Source: Hyphococcus sp. (GTDB taxonomy: Bacteria; Pseudomonadota; Alphaproteobacteria; Caulobacterales; Parvularculaceae). Taken from it: 64,000 bases of DNA. The stretch covers positions 248,001 to 312,000 of the forward strand of contig JANQRY010000003.1 of assembly GCA_028284345.1 (NCBI GenBank), given 5' to 3'. Numbering within the stretch: position 1 is the first letter of the stretch; each line of letters starts with the position of its first letter. The notes beneath the pieces were generated by a model. It saw only the letters and a program-made list of their open reading frames with translations. It ran no database searches and had not been told where the DNA came from. Of the stretch, positions 47,201 through 55,884 are shown piece after piece. Made by a program: the position numbers and the translations under genes.

Positions 47201-48770
47201 ACAGCGGCCGGTAATTGTCCGACAACACCGCGATCGGCGTATCGTCGCCCATGGAACCGACGGCTTCCTTGCCCGTCTCCGCCATCGGCCGCAGGATAAG
47301 GTCCAGCGCTTCGAGATCATACGCCGCCCCGGCCTGACGTCGCGCAAGCTCCTCGCCCTGAAACAGCCGCGGCTCCGGGCCCGGGCCGATTTCGGGCTCA
47401 AGCTCGACAATATTGCTGATCCACTCCGTATAGGGATGTTTATTGGCCAGGAAGTCGAGGATTTCCCTGTCGGTGTAGAACTTCGCCTCGTCGAAATCGA
47501 CGGCGATCATGCGACCGGGCTCGACGGCGCCGCGGACATTCACCTTCCGCTCGCCAAGCGGACACATGCCGGTTTCCGACCCGACCGCGAGGATGCCGTC
47601 TTCGGTGACGGCGTAGCGGAGCGGCCGCAGCCCGTTGCGATCCAGTCCCGCAATCGCCCAGCGCCCGTCAAAGGCGGCAATCGCCGCCGGCCCGTCCCAG
47701 GGCTCCATCACGGCGTTGCAGTATTCGTAAAGGGCGCGCCATTCGTCGGGAATCTGGCTGGCGCGTTTCGACCAGGCCTCGGGGATCAACAGCGTCTTCG
47801 CCGCCGGCGCGGACCGGCCGGCGCGGACGAGCAATTCAAACGTCTGATCGAGCGCCGCGGAATCGGATGAGCCCGGCTGGATGACCGGCTTGACGTCGCG
47901 CGCCTCGTCTTCGCCGAAAACCTCCGCCGCCATCTTGATTTCGTGGCTTTTCATCCAGTTGCGGTTGCCCTTCAGCGTATTGATTTCGCCATTATGGGCG
48001 AGCATCCGGAAAGGCTGGGCGAGACGCCATTCAGGGAACGTGTTGGTCGAATAGCGCTGGTGGAAGATCGCGAAGCGGGAAACGAAGCGCGGATCTTTTA
48101 GATCCGTATAGAAATTATCGATGTCCTCGGCGAGGAACATGCCTTTGTAGACGACGTCCTGCGACGACAGGGAGCAGACGTAAAGCTCGTGCATCCCCTG
48201 CTCGCGGGCGCGCTTTTCGATGCGCCGGCGCACAATGTACAAGATCCGGTCAAGTTCTTCCTGCGGCCGTCCGGCCGGATCACAGAACAGCACCTGCTCG
48301 ATGTCGGGCCGGGTCGCATTGGCCTTTTCGCCGAGGCAGCTTGCATCGACCGGCACCTGGCGCCAGCCATAGATATAAAAGCCGCGCCGCAATATTTCGG
48401 ATTCGACAATGGTGCGCGCCGCATCCTGCATGGCGAAATTCGTCCGGGGCAGGAACACCATGCCGACGCAGATGTCCTGTTCGCCGGCTTTATGACCGGT
48501 GCGCTCAACGAAGGCGTGAAAAAGATCCTGCGGCACGCCGAGGCGAATGCCGGCGCCGTCGCCGGTCTTGCCGTCGGCGTCGACGGCGCCCCGGTGCCAG
48601 ACGGCCTTCAAGGCGGCGATCGCCATCTCAACGATTTCCCGGCGCGGACTGGCGTCGAGCGCGGCTACGAGACCAACGCCGCACGCATCGCGTTCGGACG
48701 CCGGGTCATAAGCCCGGGCGGCGGTCAGCGCATCACGGCGCGCCTTGTAGGTGGTGACGCAGTCTTCCAT
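44256..48770 (-). CDS. gltB: Glutamate synthase large subunit
   Basis: 1504 residues from ATG 48770; the track extension overlaps gltD and is not used. A propeptide of about 28 residues precedes the Ntn glutaminase nucleophile in [12 protein letters not shown]. Next come the central domain, the FMN-binding synthase domain ([34 protein letters not shown]) and the 3Fe-4S cluster [17 protein letters not shown]. A C-terminal beta-helix repeat region ([22 protein letters not shown]) ends it. It makes glutamate from glutamine and 2-oxoglutarate. It starts 13 bp after gltD. Confidence 0.97.
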   Translation of the reverse strand: [1504 protein letters not shown]

Positions 48771-48783
48771 GGCTTGGGTCTTT

Positions 48784-50214
48784 TTATTCGGCCGCAATCG
48801 GGCGGATGTTTTCCGTATCGAGTTTGTCGATAATCGCCTCGGCGGCGACGCGACCATCGCGGATCGCCCATACAACGAGCGACGCCCCGCGCACAATATC
48901 GCCGGCGGCGTATACGCCAGGGACTTTCGTCTCCAGCGTCAACGGATTGGCCTTGACCGTGCCGCGCGCGGTGACGGCGAGGTCCTTTTCCCCAAAGAGC
49001 GTCGGCAGGTCTTCAGGCTCGAACCCCAGCGCCTTGATGACAAGATCCGCTTCGAGATCGAAATCCGCGCCGGGGACTTCAACGGGCGCGCGCCGCCCGC
49101 TTTCGTCAGGCTCGCCCAGTTCCATGCGCGCAGCGCGCACGCCCGTCGCCTTTGCAGCATCGCCGGACACCGCCTTGGGCGCGGCCAGCCACTCAAAGAC
49201 AACGCCTTCTTCCTCAGCGTTGGCGACCTCCCGGGCCGAGCCCGGCATGTTCTTGCGGTCGCGGCGATAAAGACAGGTGACCGACTTCGCCCCCTGCCGC
49301 ACGGCCGTGCGCACGCAATCCATCGCCGTATCGCCGCCGCCGATGACGACAACCCGTTTGCCGTCGGCGTTAAGGGCGCCGGACTCAAATGACGCCACGT
49401 CGTCGCCGAGACCCTTCCGGTTCGACGCCGTGAGGTAATCGAGCGCCGCAACGACGCCGTCATTGCCGACGCCCGGACAGATCAGATCGCGCGCCTTGTA
49501 AACGCCAGTGGCGATCAGCACCGCGTCATGGTCAGCGCGCAAGTCGGCGAGCGACGCGTCGCGACCGACCTCAAAGTTCTCAACGAACTTGACGCCGCTT
49601 TTTTTAAGGTGCTCGGCGCGTCGAGCGACCACGTGTTTTTCAAGTTTGAAATTCGGAATGCCGTAAACCAGCAATCCGCCGACGCGGTCATAACGATCAT
49701 AGACCGTGACCTGCACGCCTTCCCGGCGCAATTCCTCCGCGGCGGCGAGCCCCGCCGGTCCGGCGCCGATGATCCCGACTGATTGCGGACGTTCGCGGGC
49801 CGGCGCAACGGGCTTGATCCACCCCTCTTCCCAAGCCGTTTCGGTGATATATTGCTCGACAGCGCCGATCGTTACCGTTCCGTGTCCGGACTGTTCGATC
49901 ACGCAGGCGCCTTCGCACAACCGGTCCTGCGGACAGATGCGCCCGCATACTTCCGGCATGTTGTTGGTCGCCGATGAAACCGCATAGGCTTCTTCAAGCC
50001 GATCCTCAGCGACGAGTTTCAACCAGTCGGGAATGTCGTTCCCGAGCGGGCAATGATTGGAGCAGAAAGGCACGCCGCACTGGGAGCAACGCGCGGCCTG
50101 CGCGGCCGCATGATCCTCTGCAAACGCCTTATATATTTCGTCAAAATCCCGGCGCCGGGCGCCGGGATCTCTTTTTTTAGGCGTCTCGCGGTCAAGCGAG
50201 ATGAATTTGAGCAT
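48784..50214 (-). CDS. gltD: Glutamate synthase small subunit
   Basis: 476 residues from ATG 50214 (MLKFISLDRETPKKRDP); the track start is further upstream inside amtB. N-terminal 4Fe-4S ligands are in CSQCGVPFCSNHCPLGNDIPDW and CGRICPQDRLCEGACV. The FAD motif is GIIGAGPAGLAAAEELR and the NADPH motif is VVIGGGDTAMDCVRTA. It feeds electrons to GltB. Gene order gltD-gltB is reversed from the common order, and gltD lies 31 bp after amtB. Confidence 0.96.
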   Translation of the reverse strand: MLKFISLDRETPKKRDPGARRRDFDEIYKAFAEDHAAAQAARCSQCGVPFCSNHCPLGNDIPDWLKLVAEDRLEEAYAVSSATNNMPEVCGRICPQDRLCEGACVIEQSGHGTVTIGAVEQYITETAWEEGWIKPVAPARERPQSVGIIGAGPAGLAAAEELRREGVQVTVYDRYDRVGGLLVYGIPNFKLEKHVVARRAEHLKKSGVKFVENFEVGRDASLADLRADHDAVLIATGVYKARDLICPGVGNDGVVAALDYLTASNRKGLGDDVASFESGALNADGKRVVVIGGGDTAMDCVRTAVRQGAKSVTCLYRRDRKNMPGSAREVANAEEEGVVFEWLAAPKAVSGDAAKATGVRAARMELGEPDESGRRAPVEVPGADFDLEADLVIKALGFEPEDLPTLFGEKDLAVTARGTVKANPLTLETKVPGVYAAGDIVRGASLVVWAIRDGRVAAEAIIDKLDTENIRPIAAE

Positions 50215-50245
50215 GCGTTCCGTTATCTGGAACTCTCCCTCACCC

Positions 50246-51556
50246 CTATCCAGGCGAAAATTCCGGATAGGCTTCCAACCCAAGTTCGGACTTGTCCAGT
50301 CCGATGCGTTCTTGATCAGCCGACGCACGCACGCCGAGCGTGAATTTGAGCGCGTACCATACAGCAAGGCTAATGACAAAAACAAATACGCCGATGGAGA
50401 TAACGCCAATGAGTTGGTTAAGATAGCTGATGCCGTCGCTTTTGTTGGTCAGCGGCACAATCAGCGTGCCCCAGATCCCGCAGAACAGGTGGGCCGGAAT
50501 GGCGCCGACAACGTCGTCGATTTTCAGCTTATCAAGGAGCGGAACCGCCAGCGTCACAATGACGCCGCCAACGGAACCGATCAGCACGGCCTGCCAGATG
50601 GCGGGGGCCAGCGGTTCGGCGGTGATGGAAACAAGACCGCCGATGGCGCCGTTGAGAACGATCGTCAGGTCGACTTTCTTATAGAGGACCTGCGTCAGAA
50701 TGAGCGCCGTCACGACGCCGCCGCAGGCGGCCATGTTGGTGTTAACGAAGATATTGGCGACGGAGGCGGCGTCTTCGATGGTGCCAAGCGCCAGTTGCGA
50801 GCCGCCATTAAAGCCGAACCAGCCGAGCCAGAGAATAAAGGTGCCGAGGGTCGCCAGCGGCAGGGACGATCCCGGCAAGGGATGAACCCGGCCGCCCTCA
50901 TATTTGCCGGTCCGCGAACCGAGCACGATGGCGCCGGCGAGCGCCGCCCAGCCGCCGGTGGAGTGAACAAGCGTCGACCCGGCGAAATCGTCAAAGTTCG
51001 CGTCGAGCCAGCCGCCGCCCCAGACCCAGCCGGCCTGGATCGGATAGATGACCCCGGTGAGAACCGCGACAAAGATCAGGAACGGAAAAAGTTTGATGCG
51101 TTCAGCGAGCGTGCCGGAAACAATCGACGCGGCCGTCGCCACAAACACCATCTGGAAATACCAGTCCGAACTCGCCGAGTAACCGGTGCCGACGGGATCA
51201 GAGTCATCTGCGCTCCAGAGAAAATCCAGCGGCGCAATGACCCCGCCTTCGGCGACGCCGTAAATAAGCTGATAGCCGATAAGGTAAACCATCAGGCCGG
51301 CAACAGAATAGAGTGCGATATTTTTCAGGCAGATCGTCGCGGCGTTTTTGGAACGCACGAGACCGACTTCCAACATGCAAAAGCCCGCGGCCATGAACAT
51401 GACGACCATGCCGGAAATCAGGAACAGCAGCGTGTTGAAGACAAAAACAGTAGAATCCGACGCCGGAGCCGGCGTTGCGGCGGCGTCCTGCGCGAAAGCA
51501 GCGGTCGACAGTGCAGCGGCAATCGAGACCGCCGCCAGAGCGGTTTTCTTGATCAT
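50246..51556 (-). CDS. amtB: Ammonium transporter
   Basis: 436 residues from the ATG at 51556 (MIKKTALAAVSI), which has GAGAA at good spacing; an ATG at 51568 is an alternative. A cleavable signal peptide ending AFA is followed by eleven hydrophobic segments. Amt signatures are DFAGSTLVHSTGGWAALAGAIVLG (conserved Asp and pore region), GWFGFNGGS and NTNMAACGGVVTAL. It conducts ammonium and is gated by GlnK. It lies just after glnK and is joined to gltDB by close spacing. Confidence 0.96.
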   Translation of the reverse strand: MIKKTALAAVSIAAALSTAAFAQDAAATPAPASDSTVFVFNTLLFLISGMVVMFMAAGFCMLEVGLVRSKNAATICLKNIALYSVAGLMVYLIGYQLIYGVAEGGVIAPLDFLWSADDSDPVGTGYSASSDWYFQMVFVATAASIVSGTLAERIKLFPFLIFVAVLTGVIYPIQAGWVWGGGWLDANFDDFAGSTLVHSTGGWAALAGAIVLGSRTGKYEGGRVHPLPGSSLPLATLGTFILWLGWFGFNGGSQLALGTIEDAASVANIFVNTNMAACGGVVTALILTQVLYKKVDLTIVLNGAIGGLVSITAEPLAPAIWQAVLIGSVGGVIVTLAVPLLDKLKIDDVVGAIPAHLFCGIWGTLIVPLTNKSDGISYLNQLIGVISIGVFVFVISLAVWYALKFTLGVRASADQERIGLDKSELGLEAYPEFSPG

Positions 51557-51574
51557 TTTATTTCTCATTCTCTG

Positions 51575-51913
51575 TTAAAGCGCAGCCGCGCCGGTTTCGC
51601 CGGTGCGCACCCGCACCGCGTCCTCAAGGTTCAGGACAAAGATTTTACCGTCGCCAATGCGATCGGTCTTCGCCGCGGTGCGGATCGCATCAACGACCGC
51701 CGCCGCGCGGGAAGCCTCAACAGCAATTTCAAGCTTTACCTTGGGCATGAAGTCGACCTGATACTCCGCACCCCGATAAACTTCGGAGTGGCCTTTCTGA
51801 CGGCCAAAACCCTTCACGTCCGTAACAGTCATTCCCTCGACGCCAAGGCTGGTCAGCGCATTGCGCGCATCGTCGAGTTTCTGCGGTTTGATCACGGCAA
51901 TAATGTATTTCAT
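51575..51913 (-). CDS. glnK: P-II nitrogen regulatory protein
   Basis: 112 residues, canonical P-II length. Uridylylation Tyr51 lies in the T-loop GAEYQVDFMPK. Other motifs are MKYIIAVIKPQKLDDAR and GDGKIFVLNLEDAVRVRTGE. It senses ATP/ADP and 2-oxoglutarate and blocks AmtB when ammonium is ample. Linkage to amtB favours GlnK over GlnB. It is first gene of glnK-amtB-gltD-gltB. Confidence 0.96.
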   Translation of the reverse strand: MKYIIAVIKPQKLDDARNALTSLGVEGMTVTDVKGFGRQKGHSEVYRGAEYQVDFMPKVKLEIAVEASRAAAVVDAIRTAAKTDRIGDGKIFVLNLEDAVRVRTGETGAAAL

Positions 51914-52223
51914 CGTTTTTTTTGCCTCTTTCGTTGCCCGTATCGCCCTCGCGATTCGTGGTAAGCGTATTACAGGAATTATTGCGACGCAATATTCTCT
52001 GTTGCGACAGCAAATTTCTCAGTGCAAAAATTAGCATAATCCTCTTTAAAATTGGACTATAATTGCTAATAAGACGCTTTTTAGGTCTTTTTTGCGACTT
52101 TATGCGTCAATTCGTCCACCCGATCTTGTGCATCGCAACAATTTGGGTCAACGTTCGTCCGGTAACAGATGAACATGCTCCGTATGCAGTCATTCGCGAG
52201 GGGTAAATGAAATGGAGAAAAAC
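51914..52223. promoter_or_regulatory. Divergent control region of glnK operon and torF-like gene
   Basis: 310 bp, AT-rich. It contains a perfect palindrome ATTGCGACGCAAT at 51981-51993, a TTGCGACAGCAA element at 52002-52013, and a third TTGCGAC near 52091. A TATAAT occurs at 52058-52063 on the plus strand without a clear -35. No sigma-54 TGGC-N8-TGC type site was recognised. No gene is supported here; the 92-residue minus-strand ORF overlapping its right end lacks any feature. Confidence 0.5.
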
Positions 52224-52982
52224 ATGAAAAAAACAGCTTTGTTGGCGCTGGCGTTCGTTGGCGCGTCCACCGCCGCCAGCGCCGAGGGGATCGGCGTTTC
52301 AACAACCCTGGGATTTGAATCGCGCTACATTTTCCGCGGCGTGCAGTTCGCCGAGACAAGCGTTCAGCCTGCGGTGGAACTGTCTTACGGCGGATTTTAC
52401 GGCGGCGCCTGGTTCAACCTGCCCATCGGCGACGACGATCTTGTCGCGACGCCCGGCGGGGAAGAGCTTGACCTCTACGCCGGCTACAGCGGCGATCTGG
52501 GCGAAGGCTGGAGCTTTGACATCGGCGTCACCTACTACACCTTCCCGGATCTCGCGAGCGGCTTTTTCGACATCTTCGAGGAAGACGGCGACGGCCTCGG
52601 CGCCAATACGGTCGAGATTTTCGCCGGACTTGCGCTGGACGCGCCGTTAGCGCCGTCCGTTTATGTCTATCGCGACTTCATGTTCGATACGTTCACGATT
52701 GAAGGCGGCGTCTCCCATTCCTTTCCGGTGGCGGAAAAAACCAGCTTCGATCTTGGCGGATCGATTGGCTATGTCATCGATGACGACGCCGGCGGCGACT
52801 ATCTTTACGGCGCCGCGAGCGCCGACCTCAGCTATGCGGTGACCGACGATGCCTCCCTCGCCGCGGGCGTGCGTTATGGCGGCTCCGACATCGCCGGCGG
52901 ATCGTTCATTGACGATTCGATCGCCGGAACGACGAAAAGCAGCGGATTCTGGTGGGGCCTCAGCGTCTCCGCGAGCTTCTAA
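52224..52982 (+). CDS. TorF-like putative outer-membrane porin (TIGR02001-type)
   Basis: 252 residues from the ATG at 52224 with GGAG 6 bp upstream; the track ATG four codons earlier has a poorer site. A signal peptide (MKKTALLALAFVGASTAASA) is followed by alternating beta strands. The family landmark SRYIFRGVQFAETSVQPAVELSYGGFYGGAWF follows, and the protein ends in Phe (SVSASF), as outer-membrane barrels do. It is divergent from glnK-amtB, a pairing I recall from other proteobacteria, which hints at nitrogen-compound uptake. A strong terminator follows. Confidence 0.82.
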   Translation: MKKTALLALAFVGASTAASAEGIGVSTTLGFESRYIFRGVQFAETSVQPAVELSYGGFYGGAWFNLPIGDDDLVATPGGEELDLYAGYSGDLGEGWSFDIGVTYYTFPDLASGFFDIFEEDGDGLGANTVEIFAGLALDAPLAPSVYVYRDFMFDTFTIEGGVSHSFPVAEKTSFDLGGSIGYVIDDDAGGDYLYGAASADLSYAVTDDASLAAGVRYGGSDIAGGSFIDDSIAGTTKSSGFWWGLSVSASF

Positions 52983-53006
52983 GCGCGCTACTAGCGCGCT
53001 GACCGG

Positions 53007-53038
53007 ACCCCGTTCGCCGCGCCTAGGGCGAACGGGGT
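53007..53038 (+). terminator. Terminator after torF-like gene
   Basis: ACCCCGTTCGCC (53007-53018) and GGCGAACGGGGT (53027-53038) form a perfect 12-bp stem with an 8-base loop, followed by TCCGTTGTTT. A smaller AGCGCGCT-ACT-AGCGCGCT stem lies just upstream. Confidence 0.8.
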
Positions 53039-53071
53039 TCCGTTGTTTCGCAATATAGGCGTTTACGGGCG

Positions 53072-53218
53072 TTACCCGCCGGAAATGGTCGATGCGGCGT
53101 AGCGCAGGCCGATGACGATCAGCGCAATCAACACCGCATATTCAATAAGCGTCACGCCGCCGCGATAGGCGAGGAAACGACGGACCGCCGTCCAGGATTT
53201 CGACCAACGTTTCGCCAC
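53072..53218 (-). CDS. Flp-type pilin-like small protein, orphan
   Basis: A 48-residue frame missed by the ORF track. It starts at GTG 53218 with GGGGA about 7 bp upstream. It reads MAKRWSKSWTAVRRFLAYRGGVTLIEYAVLIALIVIGLRYAASTISGG. The Gly-Val-Thr-Leu-Ile-Glu-Tyr junction followed by one hydrophobic helix is the Flp/Tad prepilin cleavage pattern. No prepilin peptidase, TadA or other Tad gene lies in the window. Upstream (53219-53371) is a TTCATTAC/GTAATGAA inverted repeat at 53294-53315 and no other gene. Confidence 0.65.
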   Translation of the reverse strand: MAKRWSKSWTAVRRFLAYRGGVTLIEYAVLIALIVIGLRYAASTISGG

Positions 53219-53371
53219 TGGCGTCCCCGCCCAAAGTATGAGACGCCCGCAAAGACAGGGCGCATTCCGCCGCTAAGTTACCACAGCGGCGCGTTCATTA
53301 CAATCTAGTAATGAAAAAATATCGGGATTTCAATGAATAAGCGCCCCGGAACGGCGCAATTCCGACATACC

Positions 53372-54544
53372 TCAATCAATAAGCGAGCGCAATCGCGCAA
53401 TATCCTTATAACGCGAATTGACGTCCGGGCGGTCCGCGGCGAGGCGAAGATCCCGGAGAATCTCAAGAGCACTCAGGAGCACGGGCAGCGGCGGCCCGCT
53501 CGCCGTCACCTGCTCAAGACGGTCCGCGCCGAGCGCCGTCGACGGCGCCGTAATGAACCGCGCCACGAGATTGTCGTGATGTTGCGCGGCGATTTCGCCA
53601 AAAAGGTCGCAAACAGATAAAAATGCGGCGAGGTTTTCGCGAAACCACGATCGACCGGAGTAGTCCGACGCGCAGCCCAGAAATTCATCAAGCAAGCTGA
53701 CGCGCCGCATCGCGTTTCGCAAATTGGCCTGATCGTCCGGCGTCATAAACAACATCTTGTCGACGAGCAGCTGCGAGTAATAGGGATCGTTGGCCTGGCA
53801 AAGGCCCAGCAACAGGTCGAGTTCGTTGATCTCGGAAAAGTCGCCCGCATTGGCGCCGCGATATTCGTGCCGCCCGACCCGATACGGTTTGTAATAAGGC
53901 CTTACGCAATAAAAAAACCGATCGACGTCGAGGCGAGCGAACAGCGTTTCGTTCGATCGCATCACGGAACGCAGCGCGTCGGCGGCGTCCGCGAGCAACG
54001 ATATCGTCACGGGATGCGACACGCCCAGGGGCAAAACGCGGCGGACGGCCTCAGCGGCGCGTTTATAGCCGAAGATGCCGATGGTGTTGTAGGTGATAAA
54101 CAGCGCTTCATCGTCAAGCGACGTGAACGTTTTCGGTTGCCCGTCAATGGCGCGGTTCAGCATGGCGAGATGGCCGGTCGCAAATCTCGGCACGACGCCG
54201 AGCGACGCAGCGATATGCATGCCGAGGGCCGAGGCTTCGCGATGGGGCGATTTTTCCTCGCGCGCCGGGTTGGTCAGTTCGTGGCGGCGCAGGCTCGCCA
54301 TATAAAGACCGAGATTGCCGAGGAGATCAAAGGCGCGGTCGAACCCTTCATCCGTATTCCCCTCCTCCACCAATGGCGCGATCAGCGCGCGGCCCTCCTC
54401 CAGCAATTTCGACTTGATGTCGTCGCCGACGCCTTCAACGGCGGATTTGTCGTCCTGCGCGAAGTATTTCGCTTCCAGTTCCGAGTTCATGGCCACGAAA
54501 TCGGCGCGGATCCAGGCGTCGAATTTTTCGGCGTTTTTACTCAT
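53372..54544 (-). CDS. PrnB/DUF1864-like protein of the indoleamine-2,3-dioxygenase superfamily (tentative)
   Basis: 390 residues from ATG 54544 ([16 protein letters not shown]); the track extension overlaps the divergent kbl region. Mostly helical. The segment [44 protein letters not shown] resembles PrnB and the RPY region of IDO-type haem enzymes. [12 protein letters not shown] segment could supply a haem His. The comparison is from memory. PrnB rearranges chlorotryptophan in pyrrolnitrin synthesis, and no other such genes are here. It is divergent from kbl. If the family call is wrong, it is an unknown cytosolic helical protein. Confidence 0.5.
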   Translation of the reverse strand: MSKNAEKFDAWIRADFVAMNSELEAKYFAQDDKSAVEGVGDDIKSKLLEEGRALIAPLVEEGNTDEGFDRAFDLLGNLGLYMASLRRHELTNPAREEKSPHREASALGMHIAASLGVVPRFATGHLAMLNRAIDGQPKTFTSLDDEALFITYNTIGIFGYKRAAEAVRRVLPLGVSHPVTISLLADAADALRSVMRSNETLFARLDVDRFFYCVRPYYKPYRVGRHEYRGANAGDFSEINELDLLLGLCQANDPYYSQLLVDKMLFMTPDDQANLRNAMRRVSLLDEFLGCASDYSGRSWFRENLAAFLSVCDLFGEIAAQHHDNLVARFITAPSTALGADRLEQVTASGPPLPVLLSALEILRDLRLAADRPDVNSRYKDIARLRSLID

Positions 54545-54648
54545 TGCGCGCTCTCCGCCGGGCGTCCCCCTGCAGCCCGCATTTGACAGCCGGCGCCCCG
54601 CGGCGCCACAGCATGCGTGTCGTAAACGGTGTAGCGAAAGAGACCAAG

Positions 54649-55854
54649 ATGCGCGAGCAGTTCTACCGCCGGATCGAGGGCGCCGTCGCCGAACTGCGCG
54701 AACAGGGCCTTGAAAAAATCGAGCGCGAGATCGCCTCGCCACAAGGGCCCGAAATCGAGGTCGAGCACAAGGGCAAGCGGGTCAGGGTCCTCAATTTCTG
54801 CGCCAACAACTATCTCGGTCTCGCCGATCATCCGGAGATCGTCGCCGCTGCCAAGGCGACCATGGACGACTACGGATTCGGCATGGCCTCGGTGCGCTTT
54901 ATCTGCGGCACGACGGACCTCCACCGCCAAGTCGAACGCGAGATCGCCGATTTCCTCGGCTATGAAGACTCGATCCTATTCGCTGCATGTTTTGACGCCA
55001 ATGGCGGCGTTTTCGAGCCCCTGCTGGGCGCTGAAGATGCGATCATTTCCGACGCCCTCAATCACGCCTCGATCATTGACGGCGTGCGGCTGTGCAAAGC
55101 CAAACGCTATCGCTTCGCCAATTCAGACATGGACGATTTGCGCGCACAGTTGCAACAGGCGGACGCCGACAGCGCGCGCACGAAACTGATCGTCACCGAC
55201 GGCGTCTTTTCCATGGACGGCTATATCGCCCGGCTTGCTGAAATTTGTGCGCTTGCGGATGAATTCGACGCGCTCGTTATGGTCGACGACTGCCATGCGA
55301 CCGGCTTCATGGGCGACGGCGGCAAGGGCGCGCCAGCCCATTGCGGCGTCGCGGAACGGGTCGACATTCTGACGGGCACCCTCGGCAAGGCCCTGGGCGG
55401 CGGCATGGGCGGTTATATCTGCGCGTCAAAAGAGGTCGTGCATCTGTTGCGCAACCGCGCCCGCCCCTATCTCTTTTCCAATGCGCTGACGCCGGCGCTG
55501 CTCGGCGCGACCCTGAAAACGCTGGAGCTTGTCCGCAAGGGCGATGCCTTGCGCGCGCAGCTCTTCCGCAACGCCGAACGGTTCCGGGCGCAGATGACGG
55601 CGGCCGGGTTCGACCTCCTCCCCGGGGAGCACCCGATCATTCCGGTGATGATCCCCGACGCGCGCAAGGCCGGCGAAATGGCGAACGCCATGATGGAGGA
55701 AGGCGTCTATGTGACGGCCTTCTCCTACCCCGTCGTCCCCAAGGGCAAGGCGCGCATTCGCACCCAGATGTGCGCGGCCCATTCAGACGAACAGGTCGAC
55801 CGGGCGGTGACGGCGTTTGTCAAAGCAGGTAGAAGGGTTGGCGTAATCGCCTGA
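54649..55854 (+). CDS. kbl: Glycine C-acetyltransferase (2-amino-3-ketobutyrate CoA ligase)
   Basis: 401 residues from ATG 54649 ([16 protein letters not shown]), matching the family start; an in-frame ATG at 54613 is less likely. Alpha-oxoamine-synthase motifs: [61 protein letters not shown] and [13 protein letters not shown] with the PLP lysine. It cleaves 2-amino-3-oxobutyrate with CoA to glycine and acetyl-CoA. It acts with Tdh, encoded after the yceI-like gene. Confidence 0.96.
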   Translation: MREQFYRRIEGAVAELREQGLEKIEREIASPQGPEIEVEHKGKRVRVLNFCANNYLGLADHPEIVAAAKATMDDYGFGMASVRFICGTTDLHRQVEREIADFLGYEDSILFAACFDANGGVFEPLLGAEDAIISDALNHASIIDGVRLCKAKRYRFANSDMDDLRAQLQQADADSARTKLIVTDGVFSMDGYIARLAEICALADEFDALVMVDDCHATGFMGDGGKGAPAHCGVAERVDILTGTLGKALGGGMGGYICASKEVVHLLRNRARPYLFSNALTPALLGATLKTLELVRKGDALRAQLFRNAERFRAQMTAAGFDLLPGEHPIIPVMIPDARKAGEMANAMMEEGVYVTAFSYPVVPKGKARIRTQMCAAHSDEQVDRAVTAFVKAGRRVGVIA

Positions 55855-55884
55855 AACGACGCCGTGCCCCCGCAAGGAGATCTT

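Noticed and set aside
45087-47870. 927-residue plus-strand ORF
   Set aside because: It lies wholly antisense to gltB, is Arg/Ala/Gly-rich and has no domain motif. Long antisense frames are expected opposite GC-rich genes. The same applies to 3914-5290, 30033-31877 and 50201-51964.
48771-48896. N-terminal extension of gltB
   Set aside because: It overlaps gltD, and the propeptide plus Cys nucleophile fit a start at 48770.
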